Assembly (NCBI GenBank): GCA_019115685.1
Contig: DXDC01000390.1
Coordinates: 1-7,622, forward strand
Source: Candidatus Agrococcus pullicola
GTDB lineage: Bacteria > Actinomycetota > Actinomycetes > Actinomycetales > Microbacteriaceae
Reading direction: 5' to 3'
DNA: 7,622 nucleotides
The position numbers and the translations under genes were made by a program. Numbering within the stretch: the stretch's first letter is position 1; every line of letters begins with the position of its first letter. The notes beneath the pieces are model-generated. The model did not search any database. It was given only the letters and a program-made list of their open reading frames with translations, and had not been told where the DNA came from. Shown piece after piece: positions 1-6,606 of this stretch.

Positions 1-35
1 GGGCTACCACGACACGTCTGGAGTCGCTTCTATGA
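1..35 (+). CDS. C-terminal end of an upstream gene (partial)
   Basis: Reading from base 3, the frame gives ATTRLESLL followed by TGA at 33-35. This stop overlaps the ATG at 32-34 of the next gene as ATGA, the usual geometry of translationally coupled genes in an operon. Only nine whole codons are visible, so no product can be named. The alternative is that nothing is encoded here and the overlap is chance. The same frame as the next gene is also open back to base 2, so a longer N-terminus for that gene cannot be fully excluded, although a good ribosome binding site argues against it. Confidence 0.35.
   Translation, partial: ATTTRLESLL
20..23 (+). promoter_or_regulatory. Ribosome binding site of the P1 aminopeptidase gene
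   Basis: GGAG lies 8 bases before the ATG at 32. It fixes the start of the P1 peptidase gene and sits inside the last codons of the presumed upstream gene. Confidence 0.55.
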
Positions 36-1063
36 ACGCAGAGAACGTACGACCGCGTCTGGCGGACCTCGGCGTCGCAGCCGGATCGGCGGAACGGGGT
101 CGGCGAAACGCGATAACCGATGTTCCGGGCGTGCGAGTGGGCCATTCGACCGTGCGAACGGCTACGCTCAGCACCGGCGTCTCCGCGATTGTTCCCGATG
201 CGCTGAACGCGCACTGCAAACAGCTTCCCGCCGGTCTGTCGGTGGCGAACGGTTTCGGGAAGCTCATCGGCGCGACACAGCTGCAGGAACTCGGTGCCAT
301 CGAGACGCCCATCCTGCTCACCAGCACGCTGTCGGCGTTCCGGGTCGCAGACGCCCTCGTCGCGTACATGCTCGAGCAGCCGGGGCACGAAGACACGACA
401 ACGCTGAACCCGCTCGTCGGTGAAACCAACGACTCGTTCCTGTCGGACATCAGGTCGCGATCCGTGAACCAGGAGATGGTTCGAGAGGCGCTCGGTTCCG
501 CGACATCGGGGTCGGTCGCAGAAGGAGGTGTCGGGGCCGGTACGGGGACGGTCGCGCTCGGCTTCAAAGGAGGTATCGGCACGTCTTCGCGCATCGTGGA
601 CATCGGCGAACGCGCCTACGCGGTCGGTGTGCTCGTGCAGAGCAATTTCACGGGCACCTTGCGCATCGACGGCGTCGTCATGCCCGCCAAGGAGATGCTC
701 GCGGAAGAGCCCGCCGTGGGGGACGGCAATTCGTGCATGATTATCGTCGCCACGGATGCGCCCCTTGACGCCCGCCAGCTCGGCCGCCTTGCGAATCGCG
801 CGGCGTTCGCGCTCCGCGGTGTCGGCTCCGACTTCTCGCAAGGGAGCGGCGACTACGCGATCGCGTTCTCCGTCGGTGCCGGCCCGCCGCCTAGCGATAG
901 CGACCTCTCACCCAGCTTTCTCGCTGCCATGGAGGCGACGGAGGAGGCGCTCATCAACTCGATCCTGCAGGCCAGGACCAGAGTCGGTTTCGAGGGGCGC
1001 ATCGCGAAGGGTATCCCCATCGGCGGCGTCCGTGAACGCCTGCTTCGGACTCGTGGGCGTTAG
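32..1063 (+). CDS. P1 (S58) family N-terminal-nucleophile aminopeptidase, DmpA/BapA type
   Basis: 343 aa, close to the usual length of about 350-375. The family (Ochrobactrum DmpA, L-aminopeptidase/D-amidase; BapA, beta-peptidyl aminopeptidase) removes N-terminal residues, including D-amino acid amides and beta-amino acids. It matures by cutting itself before the nucleophilic serine. Seen here: an N-terminal family block (NAITDVPGVRVGHST, 26-40), a glycine-rich GAGTGTVALGFKGGIGTSSR block (168-187), LVQSN ending at Asn205, and VGDGNSCMIIVATDAPL (229-245). In that last block Asn233-Ser234 is the expected cleavage site, giving an alpha chain of 233 aa and a beta chain of 110 aa. Ser272 lies 38 residues after Ser234 with Asp274 next but one, matching the Ser250/Ser288/Glu290 arrangement I recall for BapA. 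There is no signal peptide, so it should be cytoplasmic. The start is supported by GGAG and an ATGA overlap. The deacylase gene follows after 36 bases, so the two are probably co-transcribed. Substrate preference cannot be read from the sequence. Confidence 0.93.
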   Translation: MNAENVRPRLADLGVAAGSAERGRRNAITDVPGVRVGHSTVRTATLSTGVSAIVPDALNAHCKQLPAGLSVANGFGKLIGATQLQELGAIETPILLTSTLSAFRVADALVAYMLEQPGHEDTTTLNPLVGETNDSFLSDIRSRSVNQEMVREALGSATSGSVAEGGVGAGTGTVALGFKGGIGTSSRIVDIGERAYAVGVLVQSNFTGTLRIDGVVMPAKEMLAEEPAVGDGNSCMIIVATDAPLDARQLGRLANRAAFALRGVGSDFSQGSGDYAIAFSVGAGPPPSDSDLSPSFLAAMEATEEALINSILQARTRVGFEGRIAKGIPIGGVRERLLRTRGR

Positions 1064-1099
1064 TTCCCGTCCCAGCGGCGAGCTCGCACGATACGTAGC

Positions 1100-2752
1100 A
1101 TGGAGTGCATGCTCATCGACGCCGATCCGTCCCGTGCCGCTGTCGACGCGCAGCCCATACTGCTGCGCGGCGGGCGCATCGTCGATGGCACGGGTGCTCC
1201 AGCACGACGCGGCGATGTCCTGATCCGCGATGGTCGGATCGCTCGCATCGCGCCGTCGACCTCTCGCATCGAACGCGACGTCAAGGTCATCGATGCGGAT
1301 GGGCTCATCGTTGCGCCGGGGTTCATCGACCTGCACTCGCACGCCGACTTCACGATCGAAGACGAAGCCGAGGCTCGCGGGCAGCTCGCGCAGGGTGTCA
1401 CGAGCATCGTTACGGGCAACTGCGGCCTGTCGCCTTTCCCGCTGGTCGATCTTGCTGCGTTGCAGGAGTGGACTGCGTTCCTCGGCGGCGAGCCGAGTTG
1501 GCAGTGGCGCGACACCGCGGGTTTCGTAGAACGCGTCACCGCGTCCCTTCCGGCCGTCAATGTCCTGCCACTGGTGGGGCACATCCCCGTTCGTGTCGCC
1601 GTCATGGGCGGCGAGCAACGCGACCCTCGAGCGGCCGAGCTGCTGCTCATGCGCGAGCTCGTCACGACTGCGATGCAGCAGGGCGCCTGGGGCTTCTCGA
1701 CGGGCCTCATCTATGCCCCTGGATCGTTCGCATCGTCGAAGGAAGTCGGAGCGCTCGTCTCCGCGGCCGCGGACGCCGGAGCCCTGTACGCGACCCACAT
1801 GCGCGACGAGACGGCGGGTCTGCTGGACGCGCTCGAAGAGGCCATCGCCGCGATCGAGGAATCGGCGCCGGGAGCCCGGTTGCAGATCTCGCACATCAAA
1901 GCGATGGGCCCGGCGAACCACGGCCTCGTTCCGCAAGCCTTGGAGCGCATAGATGCCGCTCGTGCCGAGGGTCTCGATATCGCCGCTGACGGCTACCCCT
2001 ATACGGCGTCGGGGACAACACTCGCGTCCAGGCTTCCTTCCTGGGCGCTCGACGGCGGCCTGGATGACCTCTGCGGTCGACTCGAGCACGCCGAGACGCG
2101 TGAGCGAATCCGGACGGGTCTCGTGGAGCGATTCGAGAAGGGAGACTTCGACCCTGCTGGCATCGTGCTGAACAAGCTCACGGAGGGCCGGTTCACGTCC
2201 GCGAGAGGCCAGTCGCTGACGCAACTGGCTCGTACGCTCGGGACATCGCCGGCGGATGCCGCACTCACCGTGCTGGCCGAGCACCGGGGAATCGTCGGGA
2301 TCATCAACCACGCGATGTCGGAAGCGGATGTACGCGCTGCGATCGGGCATCCGCTCGTGGCCATTGCGAGCGACGGTGGGTCACTCGAGCCCGGCGGCGA
2401 AGGAGCAACGCACCCGAGAGCCTTCGGCACGTTCCCCCGCGTCTTCGCAAAGTATGTGCGCGAAGAAGGAACGCTGTCGCTCGCAGAAGCCGTGCGGAAG
2501 TGCACTTCGCTACCCGCCTCCCGACTGGGGCTTCGTGATCGCGGCGTGCTGAAAGAGGGAGCGATCGCCGACGTTGTCGCCTTCGACCCTGACGGCATCC
2601 GCGATCGAGCCGATTACGCGAATCCTCGACAGCTCGCGACGGGCGTGCAGACCGTGCTGGTCGCGGGGCGACCCGCGTGGATGCACGGCGCTGCCACGGG
2701 TCTGCGCTCGGGCCGGGCACTTCGCCGAGGTTCGAGCGCAGTGGCACTATAA
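1100..2752 (+). CDS. N-acyl-D-amino-acid deacylase (D-aminoacylase), amidohydrolase superfamily
   Basis: 550 aa. The family hydrolyses N-acyl-D-amino acids to the free D-amino acid and a carboxylate, using zinc. The N-terminal beta-sandwich begins ILLRGGRIVDGTGAPARRGD (20-39). The barrel carries H79-S-H81-A-D83, Cys108 in GNCG, His233 in ATHMRDE, His265 in ISHIK and Asp425 in ASDGG. These match the metal/catalytic set H67, H69, C96, H220, H250 and D366 known for the Alcaligenes D-aminoacylase. The tail TGLRSGRALRR is the usual family ending, so the gene is complete. It is about 65 aa longer than the roughly 483-aa Alcaligenes enzyme, with most of the extra length between His265 and Asp425. 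The ATG at 1100 has no clear ribosome binding site. An ATG at 1109 is the alternative, with GGAG only 3 bases before it. No signal peptide is seen. The acyl and D-residue specificity is unknown, and a related N-acyl-D-glutamate or dihydroorotase-like activity is possible. Confidence 0.93.
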   Translation: MECMLIDADPSRAAVDAQPILLRGGRIVDGTGAPARRGDVLIRDGRIARIAPSTSRIERDVKVIDADGLIVAPGFIDLHSHADFTIEDEAEARGQLAQGVTSIVTGNCGLSPFPLVDLAALQEWTAFLGGEPSWQWRDTAGFVERVTASLPAVNVLPLVGHIPVRVAVMGGEQRDPRAAELLLMRELVTTAMQQGAWGFSTGLIYAPGSFASSKEVGALVSAAADAGALYATHMRDETAGLLDALEEAIAAIEESAPGARLQISHIKAMGPANHGLVPQALERIDAARAEGLDIAADGYPYTASGTTLASRLPSWALDGGLDDLCGRLEHAETRERIRTGLVERFEKGDFDPAGIVLNKLTEGRFTSARGQSLTQLARTLGTSPADAALTVLAEHRGIVGIINHAMSEADVRAAIGHPLVAIASDGGSLEPGGEGATHPRAFGTFPRVFAKYVREEGTLSLAEAVRKCTSLPASRLGLRDRGVLKEGAIADVVAFDPDGIRDRADYANPRQLATGVQTVLVAGRPAWMHGAATGLRSGRALRRGSSAVAL

Positions 2753-2769
2753 CCCGAGGATTGCGCTCG
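2733..2769. terminator. Hairpin over the convergent stop codons (possible bidirectional terminator)
   Basis: CGAGCGCA (2733-2740) is an exact inverted repeat of TGCGCTCG (2762-2769). On the plus strand the stem extends inward by one G-U and one T-A pair. The structure is centred near 2751, directly over the two convergent stop codons (TAG on the minus strand at 2749-2747, TAA on the plus strand at 2750-2752). The loop is about 17-21 bases and no T-run follows on either side, so it is not a classic intrinsic terminator. An 8-bp repeat this close could arise by chance in GC-rich DNA, but its centring is notable. Confidence 0.3.
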
Positions 2770-3610
2770 TCACAGCACGAATCACGGCCTCACCCTGACC
2801 GTTCGTGAAGCCGCTCGAGCAGATCGCCAGGCAGCGTGTCTCTCCCGCGTGCTCGATGAAGGCAACGTCGTGGACGATGCCGCTCACGGAGCCGCCCTTG
2901 CTGCCGACCGTCACCGTGCCGCTGCCGGTGTCGAGCCGCTCGGTCACGGAGGCGATGACCGGTTCCTCACGTCGAATCATCAATCGCTTGGCGTAATCCG
3001 TGTGCTCCTTATCGAGCAGTTCACCCCGAGCCAGGGCCGCGACGAAACGGGCGAGCCCGAGCGCGGATGCACGATTCGTGACCCCGGCCTCGAGTCCGGC
3101 CAGGTCGGAGTACGGGCGGTCCATGCACGTGTCGTAGATGTCGACGTCGGTGAATGCCGCCGAGACCCTGTCGTGCCCGAGATCTTCGAACAGCATGTTC
3201 GTGGCGCAGTTTGCGCTTACCGTCATCATGCGCTCGAGCACTCGCGCGCGGCTCACGACGTCGCCAGGCGAGCCCAGGCCAGGGTCGGTGCTGCCGGGCT
3301 CCATCACGAAGCGCCCGGCGCCGGGGGTGATGCTGGCGAACTCGTGCGTCACCGTCAGCTCGTCGTCGAGCCCCCAAACGCCTCGCTGCACTTGTCGCAG
3401 TGCCGCGACGAGCACACCGATCTTGACCGTGGAGGCTGAGTAGTAGACCCGTTCGGCATCGCTCTGCTGCAAGACGTCGCCGTGTTCGTCGACAAGGGCG
3501 TAGGAGATGCTGGGCACACCGTCCGAGTAGGAGGTGACGAGTCCTCCGTGCTGGTCGTGGACGGGTGGGCGCGTCAGAGCAGGAGCCGTCGGCTTCGCGT
3601 CGTTGCTCAT
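2747..3610 (-). CDS. Serine hydrolase with class A beta-lactamase fold, no signal peptide
   Basis: 287 aa, the usual size for the fold (Beta-lactamase2 / class A-like). Motifs in order: S60-T-V-K63 (SxxK, in YYSASTVK), S132-A-N134 (SxN), and K238-G-G240 (KTG equivalent, in GSKGGSVSG). The family acylates a serine and attacks beta-lactams or peptide and ester bonds. The ExxLN signature of the omega loop, which holds the deacylating Glu166 in true class A beta-lactamases, is absent; the region (160-182) reads DTCMDRPYSDL then VTNRAS. A D-peptidase or esterase role is therefore at least as likely as penicillinase. The start is the ATG at 3610, which overlaps the TGA of the M20 gene as ATGA. The frame is open further upstream, but that stretch is Arg-rich and lies under the M20 gene. 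No signal peptide or membrane segment is seen, which is odd for this fold. Third gene of the minus-strand operon; its stop abuts that of the convergent deacylase gene. Confidence 0.88.
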   Translation of the reverse strand: MSNDAKPTAPALTRPPVHDQHGGLVTSYSDGVPSISYALVDEHGDVLQQSDAERVYYSASTVKIGVLVAALRQVQRGVWGLDDELTVTHEFASITPGAGRFVMEPGSTDPGLGSPGDVVSRARVLERMMTVSANCATNMLFEDLGHDRVSAAFTDVDIYDTCMDRPYSDLAGLEAGVTNRASALGLARFVAALARGELLDKEHTDYAKRLMIRREEPVIASVTERLDTGSGTVTVGSKGGSVSGIVHDVAFIEHAGETRCLAICSSGFTNGQGEAVIRAVTSAILGL

Positions 3611-4926
3611 ACGTGCACCAAGAAATCGCTCAGGAGCTTCTGCCCGCCGTTCACGGAGGACACCGGAACGCGTTCGTCGACGCCGTGCACGCCCGCGGTT
3701 GTTCGGCCATCCGGATCCGGCGTCAGAGGCACGAAGCCGAAGCACTCCATCCCGAGTCGTGCGAACGCCTTCGAATCGGTGCCGCCTCCCATGCAGTAGG
3801 GGAGTACGACGCCTTCCGGGTCATGGTGGTGTATCGCCTGCTTCATCGAGGCGAACCAAGGGGAAGAGGAGGAGAAATTCGTCGGCGGACCGGGGTCGAT
3901 CGGCGTCGCTTCCACTTCGGGGCCGACGAGCTCCTCGATCGTCCTCTTCGTCGCTTCGAACGTGCCGGGCAGGCAGCGCACGTCGACCTCCGCCTCTGCG
4001 ATCCCTGGAATCACGTTGACTTTGTAGCCGGCCCTGAGCACGGTCGTCGTCGCTGAGCAGCGGATCGTCACACGTGCGACAATGCCTGCCTCGCCCATCC
4101 TGTCGATCGCGAGATGCACGCCCTCCTCGCTGTCCAAATCGACGTCATGGCCGAGCGCTCGATTCGCACCCTCGATGTATTCGCGCACCGTCTCGCCGAT
4201 CTCCATCGGCCACTCGTAGGATTCGATGCGCTGCGTCGCTGCGATGAGCTTGCGCACCGCGCTATCGCGCGTCGGCCGGGATCCGTGCCCGGAGGTGCCC
4301 TTTGCGCGCAAACGCATGTGCAGCGTGCCGCGCTCGGCAACCGCCACCGGGTAGAGATTCACAATGCTGCCGTCAACTGCCGTGAGCGGAATCGCGTGTC
4401 CGCCGGATTCCCCGATCGAGGCGCCGATATTGTCGAACACCTCCGGGCGCTCGTTCACGAGCCAGCTGGCTCCCCACGCACCGCGGTCCTCCTCGTCGGC
4501 GACGAAGAGGAAGAGAATGTCGCGCTCCGGTACTACGGCCTGCTCAGCCCAGTCGAGCAGCGTGAAGAGCATCATCGCGACCATGTCCTTCATGTCGACG
4601 GCGCCGCGCCCGTAGATAAAGCCGTCCTTGATCACGCCTTCGAAGGGCGGGACGCTCCACTGGTCCGGTTCAGCGGGAACAACGTCGAGGTGCCCGTGTA
4701 CCAGGAGCCCCGGGAGTTCGCGGTTGCGTCCGGGAACGCGGACTGCGACGGATGCCCTCTGCGGCTCACGCGCGTACAGCTCCGGCGCATAGCCCGCTGC
4801 CGTCAGCATCCTGGCGATCTCTTCGGCGAGAGGGGTCTCACCGCGGCTCTCGCCTTCTCCGAAGTTCGAGGTGTCGAACCTGATGAGGTGCGCGCAGAGT
4901 TCAGCGGGTGTGGTGGGGGTCAGCAC
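3607..4926 (-). CDS. M20 family zinc metallopeptidase (dipeptidase/ArgE/DapE-like)
   Basis: 439 aa from the GTG at 4926. Members cleave dipeptides, tripeptides or N-acyl amino acids with a two-zinc centre. The full ligand set is visible: His79 in HGHLDVVP, bridging Asp111 in GRGAVDMKD, catalytic Glu145 and ligand Glu146 in ADEED, Glu173 in IGESGG, and His414 in AGVHGVDE. The dimerisation (lid) domain lies between, with GTSGHGSRP (210-218) contributing the usual histidine. The start was chosen because GAGGAAGG precedes this GTG by 7 bases, and the protein then opens with LTPTTPAELCAHLIRFDTSN, typical of the family. An ATG at 4962 in the same frame would overlap the previous gene by 20 bases. 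The gene follows the DD-carboxypeptidase stop by 16 bases and overlaps the next gene as ATGA, so it is the middle gene of the operon. No signal peptide; cytoplasmic. Exact substrate unknown; the family spans peptides, acyl-amino acids and succinyl-diaminopimelate. Confidence 0.93.
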   Translation of the reverse strand: MLTPTTPAELCAHLIRFDTSNFGEGESRGETPLAEEIARMLTAAGYAPELYAREPQRASVAVRVPGRNRELPGLLVHGHLDVVPAEPDQWSVPPFEGVIKDGFIYGRGAVDMKDMVAMMLFTLLDWAEQAVVPERDILFLFVADEEDRGAWGASWLVNERPEVFDNIGASIGESGGHAIPLTAVDGSIVNLYPVAVAERGTLHMRLRAKGTSGHGSRPTRDSAVRKLIAATQRIESYEWPMEIGETVREYIEGANRALGHDVDLDSEEGVHLAIDRMGEAGIVARVTIRCSATTTVLRAGYKVNVIPGIAEAEVDVRCLPGTFEATKRTIEELVGPEVEATPIDPGPPTNFSSSSPWFASMKQAIHHHDPEGVVLPYCMGGGTDSKAFARLGMECFGFVPLTPDPDGRTTAGVHGVDERVPVSSVNGGQKLLSDFLVHV

Positions 4927-4933
4927 TGAAGGA

Positions 4934-4941
4934 CCTTCCTC
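4934..4941 (-). promoter_or_regulatory. Strong ribosome binding site of the M20 peptidase gene
   Basis: Read on the minus strand this is GAGGAAGG, 7 bases before the GTG at 4926. It is the best Shine-Dalgarno match in the minus-strand operon. It decides the GTG start over the upstream ATG at 4962, whose use would put this site inside the coding region. Confidence 0.65.
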
Positions 4942-4942
4942 T

Positions 4943-6214
4943 CTATAGGCGCTGTGTGTCATCGAGTGCAATCGGAACTGTCGAACGCAGAAGAGCGTCG
5001 CCGTTGAGGTGGAGCCGTGTGACGAAATCATCGACGGCGGCTTTCGCAGGATCGTCCGGCTTCATGTTTTCACCCATGGCGAAGACGGCGAAAATCAGAT
5101 CGCTTCCGCCGACCGTTCGCACAACGCCGGCCAGCGAATGCACACTGCCGATGAATCCGGTTTTTCCGCGCACCGCGTCACCGACGATCTCGTTGTCACC
5201 CGTGAAACGTGTCGCCGACATCGTCCCCTCCGGGCCAGAGCGGGGAAGCCGATCGTCGAGCATCCCCAGCACGCCCTCGCGTAAGCGTGCGCGGCGCAGG
5301 AGGTCCGCCACGGTCGTGGCGGGAACCCGGATGCGGTGGCTGAGCCCTGAGCCGTCGACGAGTTCCACGCCTTCCACAGGAACCCCGAATCCTCGCAACA
5401 GGCTCCTCAGGGCCCGTGCGGCACCCGCGAAGTCCGTGGTTTCCCCTAACGCGTGCGCCGTGAGGCGTGCAAGTGCTTCGGCGAGAGCGTTGTCGGAGCT
5501 GCGGAGCGTCTCACGCACAAGCACTTCGACAGGTGGCGACTGTACGGAAGCGAGACACGGGGAGTCGGCGGGTGCGCGGCCGCGCACGATTTGCGGCTCG
5601 CCTCCGAGGAATGCCGCGAACGCTGTGCTCGCACGGGCAACGGGGTCTTCGCTGCGGGAACTGTCGTCCACCGCCGGGTCGTCGCGGTCGCCGTCCACCT
5701 GCAGTGCGGAGATGACGGGCATGTATCCGTCAGGTCTTCTTCCCGATGGGTGCCAGTCTGGGTGCCATCCGTCGCCTGTGAAGAGCGAGTCGTCCACAAT
5801 GATGCGCGTCGGCGGTGCTCCGGTCGCCTGGAGGGTGAGGTCCGCCAGTCGTTCGAGCCTGGCCGGGCCAGGATAGAAGGTCGATCCGTCTCCGGAAACG
5901 CTGCTGAGCGTGACGTCTCCCCCGCCGACGAGGACGATTTCACCCGGCATCGACCCCGCTAGCACCCGTGTGGTTATGCGATGTTCCGGCCCGAGCACAT
6001 GCAATGCTGCCGCGGCGGTTATCGTCTTCATGACGCTGGCGGTCTCGCCTGCCCGTTCGTCCGCCAGCCGCAGAAGCGGCGCTCCTGTGTCGGCATCGAG
6101 GACGAGAACGCGAGCATCCCCGAGCCGTGCATCCAGCGCGGATGCCCGGATGGCTGCCAGAGCAGCGGTGTCCCGATGGTCGAGTGCCGTATGCAAAGTA
6201 TCCCCGTTCTGCAC
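4943..6214 (-). CDS. dacB: D-alanyl-D-alanine carboxypeptidase/endopeptidase, S13 (PBP4/DacB) family, no signal peptide
   Basis: About 423 aa from a GTG at 6214. The family removes the terminal D-Ala from peptidoglycan stem peptides and cuts cross-links. Motifs in order: S60-V-M-K63 (SxxK, in TASVMKTITAA), LVGGGDVTLS (95-104, typical of S13), S240-D-N242 (SxN), DGSGLS (287-292, S13 hallmark) and K351-T-G353 (KTG). The spacing from SxxK to SxN is 180 residues, against roughly 240-250 in E. coli PBP4 and Actinomadura R39, so the inserted domains are reduced. The N-terminus (QNGDTLHTALDHRDTAALAAI) has no hydrophobic signal segment. An in-frame TGA at 6232-6230 limits extension to five codons, so export by a standard signal is not supported. 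The start codon is uncertain: a TTG at 6196, preceded by GGGG at a 5-base gap, is an alternative to GTG 6214. First gene of the operon, 16 bases ahead of the M20 gene. Confidence 0.9.
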   Translation of the reverse strand: MQNGDTLHTALDHRDTAALAAIRASALDARLGDARVLVLDADTGAPLLRLADERAGETASVMKTITAAAALHVLGPEHRITTRVLAGSMPGEIVLVGGGDVTLSSVSGDGSTFYPGPARLERLADLTLQATGAPPTRIIVDDSLFTGDGWHPDWHPSGRRPDGYMPVISALQVDGDRDDPAVDDSSRSEDPVARASTAFAAFLGGEPQIVRGRAPADSPCLASVQSPPVEVLVRETLRSSDNALAEALARLTAHALGETTDFAGAARALRSLLRGFGVPVEGVELVDGSGLSHRIRVPATTVADLLRRARLREGVLGMLDDRLPRSGPEGTMSATRFTGDNEIVGDAVRGKTGFIGSVHSLAGVVRTVGGSDLIFAVFAMGENMKPDDPAKAAVDDFVTRLHLNGDALLRSTVPIALDDTQRL

Positions 6215-6308
6215 CGCCGATGGTGGCCGTCAGCCCTGACGTTCGGTGTGCTGCGCGTCGGTCCCGAGCCAAGAGCCCAGGTTGCCGTATCCTGCAAGTT
6301 GCTCTCAC

Positions 6309-6346
6309 CGTAACGCATATCCGCGCACCAATGGGGCAAAGTTACG
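6309..6346. repeat. Inverted repeat CGTAAC ... GTTACG (operator candidate)
   Basis: CGTAAC at 6309-6314 is the exact reverse complement of GTTACG at 6341-6346. The arm centres are 32 bases apart, about three helical turns. The same core recurs as GTTAC at 6379-6383 and GTAAC at 6538-6542. The arms are short, so chance is a real possibility. Confidence 0.25.
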
Positions 6347-6489
6347 TTCCAGATAAACCGATTTTTACATGCTCTGAGGTTACTGTTTCTTGCCTGCTGG
6401 TCCTGCCGGTGACACTGGGAAATGATGATCACGATTTGGTTTCATCGGCCTGATTACTGGCCTTCCGGCTCCCTTGCCCCTAGGGTTCT

Positions 6490-6541
6490 AAAGGAGACGT
6501 CCGATTTGCAAGGTATTTCCAAGATGGAAGCTATGCGGTAA
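6490..6541 (+). promoter_or_regulatory. Possible 11-codon leader ORF with its own ribosome binding site
   Basis: AAAGGAG at 6490-6496 is a good Shine-Dalgarno sequence with no annotated gene behind it. Nine bases later a TTG at 6506 opens an 11-codon frame (MQGISKMEAMR) ending at TAA 6539-6541, 71 bases before the substrate-binding protein start. This could be a leader peptide or a chance purine run. TTG starts are uncommon and no run of regulatory codons is present. Confidence 0.18.
6517..6529. repeat. Short inverted repeat TTCCA-AGA-TGGAA
   Basis: A perfect 5-bp inverted repeat with a 3-base centre lies about 85 bases upstream of the substrate-binding protein start. The size and tight spacing fit a small operator half-site pair or a weak hairpin inside the possible leader ORF. 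The arms are short, so the support is limited. Confidence 0.25.
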
Positions 6542-6601
6542 CATCCGGTACGTATCACAGCGACTGGGATGGCATCGTGAGTCCCGCGCTTTTCAACGAA
6601 G

Positions 6602-6606
6602 AGGAG
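6602..6606 (+). promoter_or_regulatory. Ribosome binding site of the substrate-binding protein gene
   Basis: AGGAG lies 6 bases before the GTG at 6613. It favours this start over an in-frame GTG at 6577, which would add 12 residues in front of the signal peptide. Confidence 0.7.

Noticed and set aside
908..2350. 480-aa minus-strand ORF opposite the D-aminoacylase
   Set aside because: Arg-rich, low-complexity translation with no family motif. It lies opposite a gene with all catalytic residues in place, and such antisense frames are common in GC-rich codons.
2849..3439. 196-aa plus-strand ORF opposite the serine hydrolase
   Set aside because: It is antisense to a gene with SxxK, SxN and KGG motifs, and has no recognisable domain or good ribosome binding site.
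3611..3745. 45-residue N-terminal extension of the serine hydrolase from the ATG at 3745
   Set aside because: The extension is Arg-rich, overlaps the end of the M20 gene, and the ATGA junction at 3610-3607 gives a natural start.
4114..4929. 271-aa plus-strand ORF opposite the M20 gene
   Set aside because: The translation is His/Arg-rich without motifs, while the minus strand holds the complete M20 metal site.
4927..5031. Upstream starts of the M20 gene (ATG at 4962 or the start at 5031)
   Set aside because: Both overlap the DD-carboxypeptidase gene, and the added residues are not family-like. GAGGAAGG sits 7 bases before the GTG at 4926.
4908..5876. 322-aa plus-strand ORF opposite the DD-carboxypeptidase
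   Set aside because: Ser/Arg/Pro-rich shadow frame; all S13 motifs are on the minus strand.
6361..6392. Sigma-70 promoter with -35 TTTACA (6364-6369)
   Set aside because: At 16-18 base spacing the downstream hexamers (such as TTCTTG) do not resemble a -10 box; TACTGT is only 11 bases away.
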